Counted from the first letter of the stretch, positions 1 through 7,042 are shown. The stretch is DNA of 64,000 bases from Hydractinia symbiolongicarpus (GCF_029227915.1 NC_079883.1:12028001-12092000); one strand, 5' to 3'. Notes: generated by a model not told the origin, from the sequence alone. Program-made: numbers and translations.

Positions 1-429
1 CTTTGTGGCAGGCTTCTTTGCTGCTTTCTTTGGCGTGCTCTTCTTTGCTGGCTTCTTTTTTGGTGTACTTTTCTTTGCAGTAGGCTTCTTTGCCGTTGGC
101 TTTTTTGCTGCGGCCTTTTTCTTAGGTTTTTCTTTTTTTACCTGACCTAGCTTGAATGATCCAGAAGCACCAGTGCCTTTAGTTTGAATCAAATCGCCTG
201 ATGTTACTCCTCGTTTAAGAGCCATTTTCAGATGATGATCTGAGTTTTCAGCAACTTTGTAATTTGCATGAATATATTTTGTAATAGCTTGGCGAGATGA
301 ACCACCGCGTTCCTTTAGGGTAGCGATAGCAGCCTTGATCATGTCCACATATTTAGGGTGATCAGCTGTCTTCTTTGCAGCAGGTTTCTTCTTGGGTGCG
401 ATTTTCTTTGGAGAAGCTGCTTCACTCAT
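1..429 (-). CDS. H1: Linker histone H1, C-terminus cut by window start
   Basis: Residues 1-143 of the 183-residue H1 described at 5730-6281. The last 40 residues lie before the window. The visible part matches the full copies. ATG is at 427-429. Confidence 0.97.
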   Translation of the reverse strand, partial: MSEAASPKKIAPKKKPAAKKTADHPKYVDMIKAAIATLKERGGSSRQAITKYIHANYKVAENSDHHLKMALKRGVTSGDLIQTKGTGASGSFKLGQVKKEKPKKKAAAKKPTAKKPTAKKSTPKKKPAKKSTPKKAAKKPATK

Positions 430-660
430 TTTTAATGTTTTCTTACAACAATCCAACGATAAACGATGCTTGTTATCACAGTAGAAGTATACTAAACATT
501 ACCGTGTAAATGAGATATAATTTAAGACGGTGCGAAGTATGCGGACGTAAAAGTACCACTCCCGGGAATTGATTTGGCGCGAAAACAGAAATGTGTGTTT
601 CTGTACATCGTATAATGTCCGTTTTGGGTGCCGCGACTATGCGAAAGCATGTTAATTTTT
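430..660 (-). promoter_or_regulatory. H1 promoter region
   Basis: Reading away from the H1 ATG (429) on the minus strand, the order is: a TATA-like element (ATTATATC on the minus strand, about 513-520); a strong E2F-type site TTTGGCGCGAAA at 573-584 (plus-strand reading); and AAACACA (minus strand) at 594-600. AAACACA is the H1-specific upstream element of animal H1 promoters, usually about 100 bp from the start site, which fits here. No CCAAT box was seen close to the gene. The same region precedes H1 in all units. Element assignment is by motif only. Confidence 0.6.
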
Positions 661-1008
661 ATTTGTAGTACGACGCAATAGTCTGCAAGAGAAGCTGCTG
701 GAGTTTGAGGTCTTCAGCATTACATCTAGTCTGTTAATTTGGGCTTCTTCCGCGCTCGTGTTAGGATTTTCATAAAGCGTTCTTTGGTTTGCGTTGCGTA
801 TGTCGGCCTACATCATCGACACGGCCTGTTTCCGGCTATTAGGAGCAATTCATATATTGGGCACTGCGTTTCGACTTTTTTATTAGACCACAGTAAAAAA
901 ATTCACTCACAGAAGTCCCTTTCTTTCATGGCTACAAACACGAAGAATTCTGTCGTAAGTAAAACGAATGCGCAAGCCAAAATGACGATGGGGCGAAGTC
1001 ATAAGCAT
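661..1008. other. Spacer with no recognised gene
   Basis: About 350 bp between the H1 promoter and tRNA-Arg, less AT-rich than the histone spacers. A reading frame at 739-1140 runs straight through the tRNA and resembles no family, so it is probably accidental. Small hairpins are visible (GCTGGAG with CTTCAGC at 696-718; TGTCG with CGACA near 801-821), and a GTAAGT occurs at 955-960, but no Sm-like site with flanking stems accompanies them. It recurs in all units, with changes at 18376, 24254 and 59417. Confidence 0.5.
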
Positions 1009-1081
1009 GGCCCTGTGGCCCAATGGATAAGGCATCTGACTACGAATCAGGGGATTCCAGGTTCGACTCCTGGCAGGGTCG
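1009..1081 (+). tRNA. tRNA-Arg (anticodon ACG)
   Basis: A complete 73-nt cloverleaf. The 7-bp acceptor stem GGCCCTG/CAGGGTC has one G-T pair, and the discriminator is G. The anticodon stem TCTGA/TCAGG holds the loop CTACGAA, so the anticodon is ACG (A34 is normally edited to inosine) and reads CGN arginine codons. The T arm is CCAGG-TTCGACT-CCTGG. U8, A14, U33 and A15/T48 are in place. Box A (TGGCCCAATGG) and box B (GGTTCGACTCC) fit the Pol III consensus. There is no intron and CCA is not encoded. No run of four or more T follows until 1283-1287, about 200 nt downstream, which is odd for a Pol III gene. Confidence 0.96.
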
Positions 1082-1141
1082 CACTGTCGCATTTCGGCTG
1101 CATGGTCTACTGTGTAACGCGCGCGCACGTTCTGGCGTAAT

Positions 1142-1153
1142 GCGTTGATAAAC
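1142..1153 (+). promoter_or_regulatory. PSE-like block upstream of candidate RNA
   Basis: GCGTTGATAAAC matches GCATTAACAAAC of the U1 promoter (1730-1741) at 9 of 12 positions, and all three differences are transitions. In U1 the GC lies 51 bp before the transcript start. The same spacing here predicts a start near 1191-1193. It was found by eye and is tentative. Confidence 0.35.
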
Positions 1154-1190
1154 GGAATGTACGCAGACATATTGGAAAGTAATATCACGC

Positions 1191-1320
1191 ACTTAGTATC
1201 GTCGCCTTTGTTAGCATTCATGTAAGTTACCATCAACTTGCTACAGTCGCTCTCCATCCTACGGCTAAATCAACAGCCGTGATTTTTACTATGTCGCCGT
1301 CCATCCGTACGCGGTGACAG
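1191..1320 (+). ncRNA. Candidate Sm-class RNA, possibly spliced-leader RNA
   Basis: No known RNA is recognised here; the call is architectural. A splice-donor GTAAGT (1222-1227) follows a possible 31-nt leader exon (1191-1221). The 5' ACTTA (1191-1195) can pair with TAAGT (1223-1227), and TAGCA (1212-1216) with TGCTA (1239-1243). Next come hairpin ACGGCT/AGCCGT (1261-1266/1275-1280), the Sm-like GATTTTTAC (1281-1289), and hairpin TGTCGCCG/CGGTGACA (1292-1299/1312-1319, one G-U). TAAG at 1324-1327 lies 5 nt past the last stem; U1 and U2 have TAAG 4 nt past theirs. A PSE-like block lies about 50 bp upstream. Stem, Sm site, stem with a donor upstream is the layout of spliced-leader RNAs. Against it, the Sm-like site lacks the usual G after the T-run. 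Both 5' and 3' ends are inferred. Confidence 0.35.
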
Positions 1321-1349
1321 TTGTAAGCTTTACAGTAACGTGACATGCT

Positions 1350-1358
1350 CCACAAGCA
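1350..1358 (+). promoter_or_regulatory. U2 proximal sequence element (PSE)
   Basis: CCACAAGCA lies 54 to 46 bp upstream of the U2 start. The identical 9-mer lies 57 to 49 bp upstream of U1. This is where animal snRNA genes carry the SNAPc-bound PSE. No TATA box follows, as expected for a Pol II snRNA gene. Confidence 0.7.
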
Positions 1359-1403
1359 GTTACGGTGTGTGGACGATGCCTATCATGGCAACGCTTGTTC
1401 TTT

Positions 1404-1588
1404 ATCGCTTCTCGGCCTAATGGCTAAGATCAAGTGTAGTATCTGTTCTTATCAGTTTAATATCTGGTAGGCCATTCTCTGAATGGTCAGTATATTAATC
1501 TGATTTTTGGCCTTGGGTCATGGAGGTGGATTCATTCACGCCGTGACCACGGGTTGCCTTGGTGTTGCACTATTACCGATGGCGGCCC
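1404..1588 (+). ncRNA. U2: U2 spliceosomal snRNA
   Basis: The 5' end ATCGCTTCTCGGCC and the following 60 nt match animal U2 almost base for base. The branch-site recognition GTAGTA is at nt 33-38 (1436-1441). Stem IIa can form (ATCAG/CTGGT), as can an 8-bp stem IIb (1470-1488, G67 to C85 at its base). The Sm site GATTTTTGG is at 1502-1510, followed by 3' stem-loops ending near GGCGGCCC. The length of about 185 nt is normal. The stem I loop is TAAT where human has TTTT. It pairs with the branch site in the spliceosome. A TAAG motif at 1592-1595 may be part of the 3' box. The 3' end is approximate. Confidence 0.95.
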
Positions 1589-1723
1589 ACATAAGCAATA
1601 AAAGAATAATAGCAGTCCTCTTTCCGACGGCACTCTGCATAGTCTACGGCGGGAACAAAACGCGTACACTGGGGGAGAATACAGCCTATGCCCCGCGACA
1701 CGGCAGTTTATAACACACTCAAG

Positions 1724-1732
1724 CCACAAGCA
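1724..1732 (+). promoter_or_regulatory. U1 proximal sequence element (PSE)
   Basis: CCACAAGCA at -57 to -49 of U1, identical to the element upstream of U2. Similarity continues a few bases (CATTAAC here, CAGTTAC in U2). Confidence 0.7.
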
Positions 1733-1780
1733 TTAACAAACTTTGAAGGGTACCCTCATGCTACGGTGCAGTTCCAACTC

Positions 1781-1945
1781 ATACTTACCTGACGGGGAAG
1801 TAAAGACTGATCAATGAGGGTTTTCTTCCAGAGTGAGGCTCTTGCATTGCACTACGCTTGGGCTGACCTCTGCGATTACTGCAAACGTCAGTAACTCGAC
1901 CGTACAATTTCTGGTAGTGGGGGCCTGCGTCCGCGCTCGCCCCCT
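1781..1945 (+). ncRNA. U1: U1 spliceosomal snRNA
   Basis: It starts with ATACTTACCTG, the 5'-splice-site recognition end of U1. The stem-loop II loop ATTGCAC (U1A-binding type) is present, followed by GCTGACCTCTGCGATTAC as in other U1s. The Sm site AATTTCTGG is at 1906-1914, and the 3' stem IV is built from GGGGGCCTGCG and CGCTCGCCCCC. The length is about 165 nt. The U1-70K-binding loop reads GATCAATGAG where most animals have GATCACGAAG, a change in a usually fixed loop. The U1 snRNP defines 5' splice sites. TAAG follows 4 nt after the last stem (1949-1952), probably part of the 3' box. Confidence 0.95.
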
Positions 1946-2272
1946 CCTTAAGTCAAAATGAATGAGCTTAGAAAAGTTGCGCGGCCAAATGTCGGTGGTG
2001 ACTTAAACGCTAAGGTAAAACCTCGCTTGGCTGTTACGAAACGTGATTGCGATATAAGTCCTCGGAAGGCGGCGGAATTTTATTTTATTTGCCATTCCGT
2101 CAGGGTTATTGGATGATCGGCAATAGATCGAGTTTGTATGCATTTGAAAGCTCTTTTTTCTCGTACTATCACCTGAAAATGTCGTAGGAAAATGTCATAG
2201 GAAACACTTTCAACAACCGCCACGTTCCTTAATTGTTATAACAAGAAATATATCACAGCAAATGAAAATGAA
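1946..2272. other. Spacer between U1 and 5S, no recognised gene
   Basis: It holds a possible long stem-loop (GGCCAA near 1982-1987 with TTGGCT near 2027-2032, enclosing AGGT-aaa-ACCT) and a 13-bp direct repeat GAAAATGTCGTAG / GAAAATGTCATAG at 2175-2187 and 2188-2200. I saw no Sm site, snoRNA boxes or convincing reading frame. Changes between units fall at 31341, 48947 and 48978. Confidence 0.5.
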
Positions 2273-2392
2273 AAGCCTACGACACCGGGAGTTCCCAGGC
2301 GGTCCCCCATCCAAGTACTATCCCGGCCCGACGATGCTTAACTTCCGTGATCAGACGAGAACGGGTGTGTTCATCGTGGTATGGCCGTAGAC
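2273..2392 (-). rRNA. 5S ribosomal RNA
   Basis: The minus strand reads GTCTACGGCCATACCACGAT at the 5' end, TCTCGTCTGATC, AAGTTAAGCA, GTACTTGGATGGG and GACCGCCTGGGA, ending in GTAGGCTT. This is a standard animal 5S rRNA of about 120 nt, with the internal control region of a Pol III type 1 gene (A block near nt 50, C block near nt 80-90). A TTTT terminator (2271-2274, read on the minus strand) ends it. It lies between the snRNA genes and H2A, on the H2A strand. Confidence 0.98.
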
Positions 2393-2551
2393 ATTAGTAG
2401 GTGCAAATACGTGCAATTTATTTTGACGTTGTGATCAAATTTTTTTATTTAATTTCTTTGAGTTACTTAGGACAAGGCGTATGCATGGATTATCTATTAG
2501 ACTTTAAGGTTATAGTTTTGTGAAAAAAACAATGTTTTTTTAAAGATGTGT

Positions 2552-2567
2552 GGCTATAAAAATAGCC
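2552..2567 (-). terminator. H2A histone 3' stem-loop
   Basis: GGCTAT-TTTT-ATAGCC on the minus strand, 22 nt past the stop codon. This 16-nt hairpin binds SLBP and directs U7-dependent cleavage in place of polyadenylation. The fifth stem pair is A-T, where the usual consensus has pyrimidine-purine. ACACATCTTTAAAAAAACAT follows. Confidence 0.93.
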
Positions 2568-2589
2568 GTTGTTTTCTGAGTGTAGCGGT

Positions 2590-2970
2590 TTACTTCTTCT
2601 GTCCTTTGTCGTTCTTCTTTGGGAGTAAGACAGCTTGAATGTTTGGCAAAACACCACCAGCTGCAATGGTTACACCGCTCAAAAGTTTGTTTAATTCTTC
2701 ATCATTACGAACAGCCAATTGTAAATGTCTTGGAATAATCCTAGCTTTTTTGTTGTCTCTTGCTGCGTTACCAGCCAACTCCAATATCTCAGCAGATAAA
2801 TATTCCAAGACGGCTGCTAAGTAAACTGGTGCTCCAGATCCAATTCGGTTAGCATAGTGCCCTCTACGAAGGAATCTATGCACTCTACCGACTGGAAATT
2901 GAAGTCCAGCTCTTGAGGATCTTGTCTTGGCTTTAGCCTTAGCTTTTCCACCTTTTCCACGTCCAGACAT
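2590..2970 (-). CDS. H2A: Histone H2A
   Basis: 126 residues, canonical replication-dependent H2A. It has a basic N-terminus [14 protein letters not shown], the H2A signature AGLQFPVGR at 21-29, and the histone fold to about residue 100. Acidic-patch residues E56, E61, E64, D90, E91 and E92 are all present. The LLPKK lysines (118/119) form the usual ubiquitination site. There is no C-terminal SQ motif, so it is not H2A.X, and it is not H2A.Z. An oddity in every copy is TIAAGG at 101-106: the glutamine of the usual TIAQGG (Q104 in human, Q105 in yeast, methylated by fibrillarin) is alanine. The gene is divergent from H2B, 284 bp away, and intronless. ATG is at 2968-2970. Confidence 0.98.
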   Translation of the reverse strand: MSGRGKGGKAKAKAKTRSSRAGLQFPVGRVHRFLRRGHYANRIGSGAPVYLAAVLEYLSAEILELAGNAARDNKKARIIPRHLQLAVRNDEELNKLLSGVTIAAGGVLPNIQAVLLPKKNDKGQKK

Positions 2971-3254
2971 AACTGCGATTTGATTTGTAAGTTAATACAA
3001 AAACGTACGAATATTTAACGTAAGTGTTAACGAAATAAACTTTACTCGTTTTTTCATCATAAAAATAGGATCGAAATCATGTTTTTTTAACCAATCATAA
3101 TTAAGTATTAAACAAAAGATTTTTTTTTTAACCAATTAAATTGCGTATCGGCGTTTTCGGATCGAATTCGATCCGATTTTTTTACTTATAAACAAAAAGT
3201 TTTGACTTGCAGTTTAATGCTTATTTACAAGTTAAGTAGCAAAAATTTTTAACC
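2971..3254. promoter_or_regulatory. Divergent H2A/H2B promoter
   Basis: Only 284 bp serve both genes. CCAAT boxes lie at 3091-3095 and 3132-3136. TATAAA at 3187-3192 is placed for H2B (68 bp before its ATG). A perfect 20-bp palindrome TCGGATCGAATTCGATCCGA spans 3157-3176, and its half-site GGATCGAA recurs at 3068-3075. A TATA-like TAAATAT on the minus strand near 3011-3017 may serve H2A. All are identical in the units compared, apart from the leader base at 55912. Confidence 0.7.
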
Positions 3255-3659
3255 ATGTCTGACGCAGCAGCTAAAGGAGGAAAACAGGCACCTAAAGTAG
3301 CCAAGAAAGGTGAAAAAAGAGCCGGCAAAAAAGGAGGAAAGATTGGTGGAACTGGTGAAAAGAAACGCAAGAGAAAGAGAAAGGAAAGTTATGCTATTTA
3401 CATCTACAATGTTTTGAAACAAGTTCACCCAGATGTCGGAGTTTCAAGCAAAGCTATGAGCATCATGAACTCATTTGTCAACGACATCTTTGAGCGCATT
3501 GCTTCCGAAGCTTCGCGTTTGGCTCTTCAAAACAAAAAGTCGACCATCTCTTCTCGTGAAATTCAAACCGCAGTACGTCTTCTCTTGCCTGGAGAACTTG
3601 CAAAACACGCAGTCAGTGAAGGAACAAAAGCCGTCACAAAATACACAAGCAGCAAGTAA
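3255..3659 (+). CDS. H2B: Histone H2B
   Basis: 134 residues, about ten longer than human H2B through a longer Lys/Gly-rich tail (residues 1-35). It then has [20 protein letters not shown] (36-55), the fold with [26 protein letters not shown], and ends [26 protein letters not shown]129 corresponds to the ubiquitinated K120 of human H2B. No SPKK-type sperm-specific repeats occur in the tail. At 91-92 the sequence is LQ where nearly all animal H2Bs have HY (RLAHYNK). It is transcribed away from H2A and towards H4. ATG follows an A/T-rich leader. Confidence 0.98.
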   Translation: MSDAAAKGGKQAPKVAKKGEKRAGKKGGKIGGTGEKKRKRKRKESYAIYIYNVLKQVHPDVGVSSKAMSIMNSFVNDIFERIASEASRLALQNKKSTISSREIQTAVRLLLPGELAKHAVSEGTKAVTKYTSSK

Positions 3660-3682
3660 ACCAACGTCTACCAAACACAAAC

Positions 3683-3698
3683 GGTCTTTTTTAAGACC
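3683..3698 (+). terminator. H2B histone 3' stem-loop
   Basis: GGTCTT-TTTT-AAGACC, 23 nt past the stop. Unlike the other four genes it has a pyrimidine-only YYY stem (TCT), as in the general consensus. ACACATCTTTAAAAAAACAT follows, the same block as after H2A. Confidence 0.92.
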
Positions 3699-4079
3699 AC
3701 ACATCTTTAAAAAAACATTTACTTGGCGTCACTACAAGTTAACCGAAGTTAATAAAACTTCTAAATAATGTGCTTAAGAACACTAGCCTACATTTAAAAT
3801 ACTTCCCCATGTGTGTGTGGATTAGCTTCACTTTTCATACGTATTATTAGCTGTACTTGCAGAAAAGACAAGTACATTGATCCATGTTATTGCTTACATT
3901 TAACTTAACCCAGCTTTTCACGGAAACACTCCCAGGCAAATTAACCCTACAAAGTATTTCTAAATTTTTTTTGTGTCATATATGACATAGTATCGTATAG
4001 CAATAAATGTAACTGTGACAAGACTTTACACATTGTGTAATTTGGAAGCGTGCACAAAGTAATGTTTTAAAAGATTTGT
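3699..4079. other. Convergent H2B/H4 spacer
   Basis: 381 bp of AT-rich sequence between two 3' stem-loops. A perfect 14-bp palindrome TGTCATATATGACA lies at 3974-3987. No gene is seen. Changes between units fall at 15590 and 50853. Confidence 0.6.
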
Positions 4080-4095
4080 GGCTATAAAAATAGCC
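4080..4095 (-). terminator. H4 histone 3' stem-loop
   Basis: GGCTAT-TTTT-ATAGCC on the minus strand, 24 nt past the stop, followed by ACAAATCTTTTAAAACATTA, a variant of the block after the other histone genes. Confidence 0.93.
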
Positions 4096-4119
4096 GTTTT
4101 TGTTGAGCAATGACAACGC

Positions 4120-5368
<1,249 letters not shown>

Positions 5369-5389
5369 GCATCTTACCAAACAAAAAAC

Positions 5390-5405
5390 GGCTATTTTTA
5401 TAGCC
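5390..5405 (+). terminator. H3 histone 3' stem-loop
   Basis: GGCTAT-TTTT-ATAGCC, 21 nt past the stop, followed by ACACATCCATAAAAAATATT. No purine-rich element of the GAAAGA kind is seen downstream. Confidence 0.93.
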
Positions 5406-5681
5406 ACACATCCATAAAAAATATTACGGCTAGCTTTTTATATCAAACTTTGTCCTGCTTTCTGTTTAAATTTTATGCTACATAAAAATTTTATGCTACA
5501 TAAAGTTTGACAATGTTAAAAATATGAAGGGCAAGAAAAGTAAAAGCAAGAAAATAAGAAATTTAAAAACGAAAATACTTAAACTTAGGGAATCTAATCT
5601 TAAATTTACTCTTTTTTAACTGTTTAAGTGACTTAAACAAGTTTAACTTTGTACCAAGATAATGTTTTTTTGTAAATGTGT
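5406..5681. other. Convergent H3/H1 spacer
   Basis: 276 bp, strongly AT-rich. It holds an 18-bp tandem duplication AAATTTTATGCTACATAA (5468-5485 and 5486-5503) and an inverted repeat TGTTTAAGT-g-ACTTAAACA at 5621-5639. No gene is seen. Confidence 0.6.
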
Positions 5682-5697
5682 GGCTATAAAAATAGCC
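5682..5697 (-). terminator. H1 histone 3' stem-loop (unit 2 H1)
   Basis: GGCTAT-TTTT-ATAGCC on the minus strand, 32 nt past the H1 stop, followed by ACACATTTACAAAAAAACAT. Its presence marks H1 as replication-dependent, like the core histones. Confidence 0.93.
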
Positions 5698-5729
5698 GTT
5701 TGTTAATGTAATAGCCAGATACACACAAA

Positions 5730-6281
5730 TTATTTTTTTGCGGTCTTCTTTGCTGCCTTTTTGGGAGTCTTTTTGACCTTCTTTGCTGCAGGTTTTTTAG
5801 CAACAGGCTTCTTTGTGGGTTTCTTAGCTGCTGGTTTCTTAGCCGAGGCTTTCTTTGTGGCAGGCTTCTTTGCTGCTTTCTTTGGCGTGCTCTTCTTTGC
5901 TGGCTTCTTTTTTGGTGTACTTTTCTTTGCAGTAGGCTTCTTTGCCGTTGGCTTTTTTGCTGCGGCCTTTTTCTTAGGTTTTTCTTTTTTTACCTGACCT
6001 AGCTTGAATGATCCAGAAGCACCAGTGCCTTTAGTTTGAATCAAATCGCCTGATGTTACTCCTCGTTTAAGAGCCATTTTCAGATGATGATCTGAGTTTT
6101 CAGCAACTTTGTAATTTGCATGAATATATTTTGTAATAGCTTGGCGAGATGAACCACCGCGTTCCTTTAGGGTAGCGATAGCAGCCTTGATCATGTCCAC
6201 ATATTTAGGGTGATCAGCTGTCTTCTTTGCAGCAGGTTTCTTCTTGGGTGCGATTTTCTTTGGAGAAGCTGCTTCACTCAT
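5730..6281 (-). CDS. H1: Linker histone H1
   Basis: 183 residues. A short N-tail with SPKK (6-9) and PKKKPAAKK is followed by a winged-helix GH1 domain at about 24-95 ([53 protein letters not shown]). The C-tail of about 85 residues is nearly all Lys, Ala and Pro, with (S/T)PKK sites at 121, 131 and 171 of the kind cyclin-dependent kinases phosphorylate. It binds linker DNA at the nucleosome. The frame is open for nine more codons upstream, but from TTG, so the ATG at 6279-6281 is the start. It is convergent with H3 and read from the promoter it shares with no other gene. Confidence 0.97.
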   Translation of the reverse strand: MSEAASPKKIAPKKKPAAKKTADHPKYVDMIKAAIATLKERGGSSRQAITKYIHANYKVAENSDHHLKMALKRGVTSGDLIQTKGTGASGSFKLGQVKKEKPKKKAAAKKPTAKKPTAKKSTPKKKPAKKSTPKKAAKKPATKKASAKKPAAKKPTKKPVAKKPAAKKVKKTPKKAAKKTAKK

Positions 6282-6860
6282 TTTTAATGTTTTCTTACAA
6301 CAATCCAACGATAAACGATGCTTGTTATCACAGTAGAAGTATACTAAACATTACCGTGTAAATGAGATATAATTTAAGACGGTGCGAAGTATGCGGACGT
6401 AAAAGTACCACTCCCGGGAATTGATTTGGCGCGAAAACAGAAATGTGTGTTTCTGTACATCGTATAATGTCCGTTTTGGGTGCCGCGACTATGCGAAAGC
6501 ATGTTAATTTTTATTTGTAGTACGACGCAATAGTCTGCAAGAGAAGCTGCTGGAGTTTGAGGTCTTCAGCATTACATCTAGTCTGTTAATTTGGGCTTCT
6601 TCCGCGCTCGTGTTAGGATTTTCATAAAGCGTTCTTTGGTTTGCGTTGCGTATGTCGGCCTACATCATCGACACGGCCTGTTTCCGGCTATTAGGAGCAA
6701 TTCATATATTGGGCACTGCGTTTCGACTTTTTTATTAGACCACAGTAAAAAAATTCACTCACAGAAGTCCCTTTCTTTCATGGCTACAAACACGAAGAAT
6801 TCTGTCGTAAGTAAAACGAATGCGCAAGCCAAAATGACGATGGGGCGAAGTCATAAGCAT

Positions 6861-6933
6861 GGCCCTGTGGCCCAATGGATAAGGCATCTGACTACGAATC
6901 AGGGGATTCCAGGTTCGACTCCTGGCAGGGTCG
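6861..6933 (+). tRNA. tRNA-Arg (ACG), unit 2
   Basis: Identical to the copy at 1009. Confidence 0.96.
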
Positions 6934-7042
6934 CACTGTCGCATTTCGGCTGCATGGTCTACTGTGTAACGCGCGCGCACGTTCTGGCGTAATGCGTTGA
7001 TAAACGGAATGTACGCAGACATATTGGAAAGTAATATCACGC

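Noticed and set aside
640-770. Second snRNA candidate: ATGC-GAAA-GCAT hairpin followed by TTAATTTTTATTTG, and an AATTTGGG site near 736
   Set aside because: The only PSE-like match (AAGCAT) is weak, no stem follows the T-run convincingly, and no TAAG motif or family match was found.
900-1008. Spliced-leader reading of the GTAAGT at 955-960
   Set aside because: Only about 50 nt separate it from the tRNA, with no Sm-like site or flanking hairpins.
739-1140. 133-codon frame upstream of and through tRNA-Arg
   Set aside because: It reads through the tRNA, begins at a non-ATG codon, resembles no family, and is kept open only because all units are near-identical.
907-1257. 116-codon minus-strand frame across the tRNA
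   Set aside because: Antisense to the tRNA and the candidate RNA, with no recognisable domain.
1082-1403. U4, U5, U6, U7, U11 or U12 snRNA
   Set aside because: I looked for their fixed motifs (U5 GCCTTTTAC loop, U6 ACAGAGA, U4 5' end, U7 Sm site) and found none.
1507-1713. 68-codon frame over U2 and its 3' flank
   Set aside because: It overlaps the U2 snRNA body; composition and position point to chance.
2100-2180. C/D-box snoRNA (ATGATC ... CTGA) upstream of 5S
   Set aside because: The C box is a poor match, and no terminal stem brings the two boxes together.
2590-2970. H2A.X or H2A.Z identity
   Set aside because: There is no C-terminal SQ motif and no H2A.Z-type residues; the stem-loop 3' end marks a replication-dependent H2A.
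6282-6308. N-terminal extension of H1 (MDCCKKTLK before MSEAAS)
   Set aside because: It begins at TTG, not ATG; the typical H1 start SEAAS follows the only ATG.
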